DNA of 64,000 nt from positions 248,001-312,000 of the forward strand of contig JBCBOS010000005.1 in NCBI GenBank assembly GCA_039821145.1, written 5' to 3'. Below, piece after piece: positions 60,101 through 64,000 of the stretch. The notes below the pieces were generated by a model, which saw only the letters and a list, made by a program, of their open reading frames with translations, ran no database searches and was not told the DNA's origin. Both the position numbers and the translations under genes were made by a program. Every line of letters starts with the position of its first letter. Positions within the stretch are counted from its first letter, which is position 1. The stretch is from JBCCSZ01 sp039821145. GTDB taxonomy: Bacteria; Bacteroidota; Bacteroidia; Chitinophagales; Saprospiraceae.

Positions 60101-60933
60101 TCGGCACGTGTTCGTTCGTTGATGGCCGTGTCGCGCTGCAGTTCGAATAGCTTTGCATTGTCCTCGGCCCGAGTGCGTTCGGATTCCGTCAGTCGTTTTT
60201 GCTGGACGAGCGAATCGTTGACTTGCCGGATGGAGTCCGCTCGCTGTGCTGCCAGCAAAAAGTTGGTCTCAGCCTTTTGCCGTTGTCGGTTGGCAATCAG
60301 AGAGGCGGCCAGGGCCACCAGCAAGAACAAAGAAAGCAGGATGACGGCCAGATTTCGCAGTCGAATGTTGCGGTAGTACGTTCGGATTTCTTCGTCTGTC
60401 AATTCCTCCGGGGTGGTATGACGAAGCTTGGCCATGATGTTGTTGATGACGGCCTTGTATTGGACATTTTGCAGGTCGCGGTCCTCTGGTCGGCGGGCCC
60501 ATTTCAAGTCCACGTAGAGGGGTACACCAGATAGGTACTTGCTCAGCAGAGAAGGCAGTGCCGTTGTCTTTTCCCAGTCCACCGTTTTGGTGTCAAAATC
60601 GAGTACAATGTCATCTTCCACAAAGACGATGATCATGTTGTTGACTCGTTTGAGGGTACCACACCAGTATTCCAGCTCGTCTTGGCACCAAGTGGAAGTG
60701 GCAGAGCCTTTTTCGGCCAGGAAGAAGAGGAATTCGGACTGTTCCAAGCCATCGGTGATGAGTTTGGACAAATCGGAATCGGGCACCATGTGCTTTTCGT
60801 CCCGGAAAATTTTCATGGGCCGACTGAAGAGGGGCTTGGCATAGCGCTTGAGGGCCGTCTCCAAGGCAATGGCATGGGTACGGCTGATCTCGGAATGCTT
60901 GTAGGAAATGAAGGCTTTGTATTTGTATTTCAT
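57127..60933 (-). CDS. TIR-transmembrane-coiled coil-WD40 protein (candidate defence/cell-death sensor)
   Basis: 1268 residues. An N-terminal TIR domain (1-150) has KAFISYKHSE at its start and STWCQDELEYW with the conserved Glu (about E86) that is catalytic in NAD-hydrolysing TIRs. Next come one membrane helix (about 193-213, LRNLAVILLSLFLLVALAASLIA), an R/E/A-rich coiled coil (about 215-290), and about thirteen WD40-like blades (345-950; for example LSGGADGRLLLWQ, WSAGADGSLRLWPL, VSCGADGRSLLWD), enough for two propellers. The helical C-terminal 300 residues carry no recognised domain. Its start overlaps the stop of the serine hydrolase gene by 4 nt. Proposed: the propellers sense a ligand and trigger TIR NADase activity. 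Confidence 0.88.
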   Translation of the reverse strand: MKYKYKAFISYKHSEISRTHAIALETALKRYAKPLFSRPMKIFRDEKHMVPDSDLSKLITDGLEQSEFLFFLAEKGSATSTWCQDELEYWCGTLKRVNNMIIVFVEDDIVLDFDTKTVDWEKTTALPSLLSKYLSGVPLYVDLKWARRPEDRDLQNVQYKAVINNIMAKLRHTTPEELTDEEIRTYYRNIRLRNLAVILLSLFLLVALAASLIANRQRQKAETNFLLAAQRADSIRQVNDSLVQQKRLTESERTRAEDNAKLFELQRDTAINERTRAEQAEQIAIEKAEASRLAALALGHSNSDPTQAVRLAERAFRLAPEDKGNVKVFHDLFSHPDYLFCRRSHRQHSDWVLTLANGPDDQYKLSGGADGRLLLWQNEGEEAKEIRLFADTILEVDFLSPKAIVLLRSSGTLHLLDASGKDLRAPIHRAGMTHLAVDRKRKIIGVGDRNGTLQWWDHELTSLDSLVAHRGGIIDLAVSSKGEWLSTATDNKVLLWGQNRQKVATLPRELGLINTLCFGPAGEKVAMGRLGGELGVYSLADQQMEWSKGHKHAVQALSFSPDGKYLLSGDEQGLLLLTRLTDGLVKRLSGHSGAVYSLCHSPSQKMLWSAGADGSLRLWPLSNHQMYELEGHTDRLEAVCLFSNGEKLVSCGADGRSLLWDGPFYKQAVELPHQGVAKDVHIDSDGSFWLACSDNSAYHLDADGNQLGPKRQNTLGGAMEAIVLSASGQMISGHQNGRVYRWVDQKAVALKKQHAARVKDLQWPRGAGNFLSLGEEGNAFLWDRKSRFLGTLEMGNLSCVDYEPALGYILGGTSDGGLALMNARGKVIWQRQINQSEMTSVSLSPDGRFCLAGSDNGAISLLDKRGRLLRTYTGHESEVLSLEFWGEGQFASSSLDNSFRIWPTLKKELSTDRLMRLTPLQRLQSGLPIKTEDILAQDNPLDLQEALTHLEDSKSKVHIIARLYQKLSSRGYMKKRSFADLLKIQRFFLQRERINGPQQARSRQAAMKRIMAFLTASPSLESWSVPQLLALTEVAEAMRKAGHPAWQNKIYGHLAAKQYGPSATFSELIRLYRFADVRSQTEWQLSILGALTNPNRLTSLSQGQRNRLLSIGKNLVDMWQDDPLAYNRELLRSQKSYLAVIDAMGRGETVLACEVVVNYSWDLMMAGQFEESVRQASRALECSKSGSDVYLAAKSNQSLAYFLQKEYAKAAVGIEEIRAEYSDSLLEDLGDIREYRPEWVRAQEGCFRSLETFLAGGSDSWSWAEDCR

Positions 60934-62603
60934 TCGATGTCTTGTCGCTGTTTTTCAAACCAAACATTTCTAGCTCTCCCATTTGAAATTTTGATGCCTG
61001 TGATGGTGTTTTCTGAGTTGCGCACAATGTCTATTGAGGCAAAATTGGCCATGACCAAGACATCCTTTTGGGCGACTTCTATGGCAAACTCGCCATGCCT
61101 TGCGTGGTAAGCGACCAATGTGTCCCCCCTTTTGATGATGTCATAGGTGCTGCCCAGTTCTGGACTGTAAAATCGCCCGGCGTATTCTCCAATGTCTACA
61201 GTTGACAAATCTATTTTCACAAGCCTTTTGGCCTTGATGTCATTGCCAACTTGCTGGACGGTCAGCTTTTGTGTTTTTTGATCTTTTAGGTCGTGAAACA
61301 CAAATTTGATGTTTTTGTCCAAAGACATTTCGTAGATGTTGCCTTTGAGGTGTGAGATGACATACTCTACATCGTCCCATCTTTGGAGAACGTACAAAGA
61401 ATCATTTTTCACAAAAATGTTTGCCACGATTCCCGGCTGGACTTCGTACTCTCCCGTCAATTGCGCCATGGAGTACTGGGCGGCATCCGCAGAGAGGTCC
61501 GATCCTTTTGTTTCCGCGCTCGATTCTGATTTGTCTTCTAACAATACGTCGCAAATCCCTCTTTCCATGCCCCTTGGGTTGGCCGAAGAAAAGTTCGTCA
61601 GCACAACGATGTTCAGTTGCTCAGTCGGATAGGTACTTGCAAAAGCCCTAAATCCGCCAATGACACCTCCGTGTTGAATTCTGTTGTATCCTTTTGCCTT
61701 GTCGATGAATAGGCCATAAGCATAATTGTTTTTGCTGCCATCATTAAGTTTCTCCATTGTTTTCATGCTTTCAAAAGCCGATTTCCACTCCGCTGAGGGG
61801 GTATGAAAATGCTGCAACCATCGCAGCAAGTCTCCCGTTGTGGAATGTACATTGCCAGAGCCAACGTATCCCCAAAATTCCACAGCCCTGAAGAATTCTC
61901 CTTTTGTTCCATAATAAGAGGTGGCATTGTTTGGGACCACCCGATCATAGCGATCTTCTACATAAGTGGAGCGCATGCCCAAGGGCTCAAAAATGTTCTT
62001 GGCCATCCATTGGGGGAATTTTTCCTTGGTGACGTTTTCGATGATGTTCACCATGAGCATGTAGCCGGTATTGCAATACAGATATTCTTCCCCGGGAATG
62101 AAATTCAACTCTTTTTGTTTCCGCATGAAACGATACAAATCCTCGTTTGTTCGCGAGTCGTCATCGCGCCATCCCGCCAACCCAAGCATCGCGTGTAAGC
62201 TGCGCATGCCACTCGTGTGGTGTATCATGTGACCGATGGTAATGGTATGGCCAAAGTCTGGCAGATCTGGCAGGTATTTGCGGATGTCGTCATCCACCGA
62301 CAAGAGTCCTCTTTCCTGAAGCAACACAATGCCCATGGCCGTAAATTGCTTAGAAACAGACCCGATGTTGAATACCGTCTCGACCGTATTCGGCACTTCG
62401 TACTCCAGACTTGCCTGACCAAATGCTTTGCTGTAAATCACCTCCCCCTTTCGCATGATGCCAATGGCTCCTCCCGGGTGACTTCCCTCCGTCCAATCGA
62501 TGAAGAGGCTGTCAATTTTTTTGGTCTGACTGTCCGTCAATGGAGCTTGTGCCAAAGCCAGGCCCACATAGGTCAGTAAAATAAGTGCGATTGTATGCTT
62601 CAT
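60930..62603 (-). CDS. Serine hydrolase, beta-lactamase/class C PBP family
   Basis: 557 residues. Signal MKHTIALILLTYVGLALAQ. Beta-lactamase domain with the S-x-x-K catalytic pair in NIGSVSKQFTA (about S82/K85), then YCNTGYM (Y-x-N) and an H-G-G motif in IQHGGVIGGF, in the order expected of penicillin-binding-like esterases/peptidases. The C-terminal 170 residues form a beta-barrel-like lipocalin fold (YEVQPGIVANIFVKNDSLYVLQRWDDVEYVISHLKGNIYEMSL). It is exported to the periplasm. It lies between the caspase gene (73-nt gap) and the TIR-WD40 gene (ATGA overlap). Acts on peptide, ester or cell-wall substrates; actual target unknown. Confidence 0.93.
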   Translation of the reverse strand: MKHTIALILLTYVGLALAQAPLTDSQTKKIDSLFIDWTEGSHPGGAIGIMRKGEVIYSKAFGQASLEYEVPNTVETVFNIGSVSKQFTAMGIVLLQERGLLSVDDDIRKYLPDLPDFGHTITIGHMIHHTSGMRSLHAMLGLAGWRDDDSRTNEDLYRFMRKQKELNFIPGEEYLYCNTGYMLMVNIIENVTKEKFPQWMAKNIFEPLGMRSTYVEDRYDRVVPNNATSYYGTKGEFFRAVEFWGYVGSGNVHSTTGDLLRWLQHFHTPSAEWKSAFESMKTMEKLNDGSKNNYAYGLFIDKAKGYNRIQHGGVIGGFRAFASTYPTEQLNIVVLTNFSSANPRGMERGICDVLLEDKSESSAETKGSDLSADAAQYSMAQLTGEYEVQPGIVANIFVKNDSLYVLQRWDDVEYVISHLKGNIYEMSLDKNIKFVFHDLKDQKTQKLTVQQVGNDIKAKRLVKIDLSTVDIGEYAGRFYSPELGSTYDIIKRGDTLVAYHARHGEFAIEVAQKDVLVMANFASIDIVRNSENTITGIKISNGRARNVWFEKQRQDIE

Positions 62604-62676
62604 TCTATCTTTGAGCTTATTCAGAATCTGGGATTGCCTCCCACTGCATGGGAAAATTGGCCAGCCATCCTTGGCC

Positions 62677-64000
62677 TCACCAAATCCGAAAGTCGTATGA
62701 GGTATTCTCCGTCCTCGTCGTGGGCTGCTGCAATTGATTGGACAAACGCTTGACGGTTTCTTCCAAATACTGCTTCAACTCCCCCACCATGATGGTTCCA
62801 TTGCCGTTGAAGTCCGCCCGATTGGAACGCAAGCCATCCAGCAATGCATAGGTGAAGATACCATTTTCGTAGTCTTTTGTTTCATAACTGAATTGGGCAC
62901 CGCTGGCCGAAGCAATTACCGTAGCGCCGGAGCGATTGCGAAAGTCCGTAAAGAGGGTCTTCATCAAATCCAGCGAATTGCCCCCGCCCAGGTACTGCCC
63001 CTCTCCCTTGGCTTTGATGGGTCGGCCCTTGACCCCCTCCGGAAGCTCTATGTCGGTCACCAACTGCATGTCTTCATCTAGCTCTCCCGAGTGGCAGGCA
63101 TCGATCAAGACCAACCGTTGGCGGGCAGGCGTTGCCAACAGCAGTTCCTCCAGGCGATCAAAGGGAATGCCTCTGCGGGCCGGATCGGCAAAGTCCATGT
63201 CGTAAGGTGCGTAATACCAATTGCGTTCTTCATCGATGATGCCGTGACCAGAGAGGAACATCACCAGTCGATCATCGATTTTCGAATCGGCCAAAAACTG
63301 CTCAATTTTTTCCCAACTGTCCAAAGTCACTTGTTTGTCGTACAGCTCCAAAATTTTCACCTTGTTGAATCGGTACTGTCCCACATCCCGGTACAAACGG
63401 GACAGGTCTTCGGCATCCTTTCGGGCAAAATCGAGTTTGTACTCCGCATCTTGGTACTGAGACACTCCCATGACCACCACGTACAAATTGTTGGCAGGCC
63501 GATAGGTCATCTCTGCCGAGGCTTTGTAAGAGGCCATTCCTTTGCTGTTGGTCACCCAGACCTTGATGTCGTTCTCTCCCTGGGACAGGGCCACCTCCAG
63601 TTCGACCTTTACTTTGCGCGAAGCTTGTGCTCTCAGGTCAGCGCCTTGCAAGTCGATGATGGGCACACCATTGATTGTCACGTGAAGCTCGGCCAAGGGG
63701 TAGTTTTCATCTTCCGCCTGTACCCTCAGTCGAACAGCTCGGTCATAGGTCAGGTAGCGATCCCCGACTACTGTCAAATCCAGTTCCGGCAAGGCAACAA
63801 GTCTGTTGGCTGATACGCCATAGGGGTTCGTCAAGCTCTTGCGTTTGAGAAAGGCCTGGTAGTAATTGCGGATGGTGCCGGCGGAAGCTTTGCCAAGGGT
63901 CTCCAGGATTTTGTCTGGTCGGTTGTACTGCAATTCGAATTGCTCAAAGGGGTATATTTTTTCATCCAGATTGAAGCGAAGGCCGCGGGTGGCCTGTTTG
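62677..64000 (-). CDS. Caspase-like (peptidase C14) protein, N-terminus beyond window
   Basis: The frame is open to the window end (the first 420 of the visible codons are clear). Caspase p20-like domain with catalytic dyad: His in MFLSGHGI and Cys in LVLIDACHSGELD. A Rossmann-like start lies before it (NNLYVVVMGVSQYQDAEYKLDFARKDAEDLSRLYRDVG), and an EF-hand-like loop DFNGNGTIMVGE near the C-terminus may bind Ca2+. The upstream part (KIYPFEQFELQYNRPDKILETLG) is the segment that in related bacterial proteins links WD40 repeats to the caspase domain, so the missing N-terminus is probably WD40. This would give two WD40 sensor proteins in one operon. Arg/Lys-specific cleavage is expected of orthocaspases. 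Confidence 0.9.
   Translation of the reverse strand, partial: KQATRGLRFNLDEKIYPFEQFELQYNRPDKILETLGKASAGTIRNYYQAFLKRKSLTNPYGVSANRLVALPELDLTVVGDRYLTYDRAVRLRVQAEDENYPLAELHVTINGVPIIDLQGADLRAQASRKVKVELEVALSQGENDIKVWVTNSKGMASYKASAEMTYRPANNLYVVVMGVSQYQDAEYKLDFARKDAEDLSRLYRDVGQYRFNKVKILELYDKQVTLDSWEKIEQFLADSKIDDRLVMFLSGHGIIDEERNWYYAPYDMDFADPARRGIPFDRLEELLLATPARQRLVLIDACHSGELDEDMQLVTDIELPEGVKGRPIKAKGEGQYLGGGNSLDLMKTLFTDFRNRSGATVIASASGAQFSYETKDYENGIFTYALLDGLRSNRADFNGNGTIMVGELKQYLEETVKRLSNQLQQPTTRTENTSYDFRIW

Overview
The window reads as chromosomal DNA of a free-living, probably marine member of the Bacteroidota, most like the Saprospiria/Lewinella group. The reasons are the many secreted proteins with type IX secretion (T9SS) C-terminal sorting domains of both the short 'type A' and the CHU_C/gliding-motility 'type B' form, SprB-type repeats, a GLPGLI protein paired with an outer-membrane barrel protein, promoter-like TTG-N20-TAnnTTTG sequences typical of Bacteroidota, and poor Shine-Dalgarno sites. 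GC is about 50 % in most genes and clearly lower at about 22.9-25.0 kb and in several gene-poor stretches.

Left edge, 1-5.6 kb (minus strand): the head of a natural-product operon. A small HTH protein and a NusG/UpxY/LoaP-type elongation-factor paralogue are followed by sbnA and sbnB (L-2,3-diaminopropionate), a tryptophan 2,3-dioxygenase (kynurenine) and a fatty-acyl-AMP ligase that runs off the window. Three copies of an unrecognised ~78-nt element precede the NusG-like gene, and a strong terminator-like hairpin lies between it and sbnA. This arrangement suggests control of the operon by processive antitermination. The predicted product is a lipopeptide.

6-22.8 kb: a secreted S9 peptidase, a GNAT/OsmC pair, small membrane proteins, a DUF434 protein, a large CHU_C surface protein, a GLPGLI/outer-membrane-protein operon, and a divergent histidine kinase/response regulator pair with phased direct repeats between them.

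22.9-31.7 kb: a low-GC two-gene ATPase + TOPRIM-like module resembling an anti-phage system, a formyltransferase-fold protein, a secreted animal-type haem peroxidase, and an operon of DUF4956 + HlyD-like + TolC-like proteins without an obvious pump.

31.7-47 kb: acyl-CoA dehydrogenase, a MEST/PEG1-like alpha/beta hydrolase with an Asp nucleophile, an unknown 501-residue helical protein between two gene-poor stretches, ClpB, and a 1760-residue T9SS protein with fourteen ~105-residue repeats.

47-57 kb: a DUF1203 protein and an AraC-MGMT repair protein, a CHU_C protein, two translationally coupled arylsulfotransferase-like T9SS proteins, trpS, and an ECF sigma factor followed by two small membrane proteins and Hsp20.

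57-64 kb (minus strand): a cluster of three genes encoding a caspase-like peptidase (5' end beyond the window), a beta-lactamase-fold serine hydrolase and a TIR-transmembrane-WD40 protein. It looks like a signalling or cell-death/defence module. No rRNA, tRNA, CRISPR array or intact insertion sequence was recognised.
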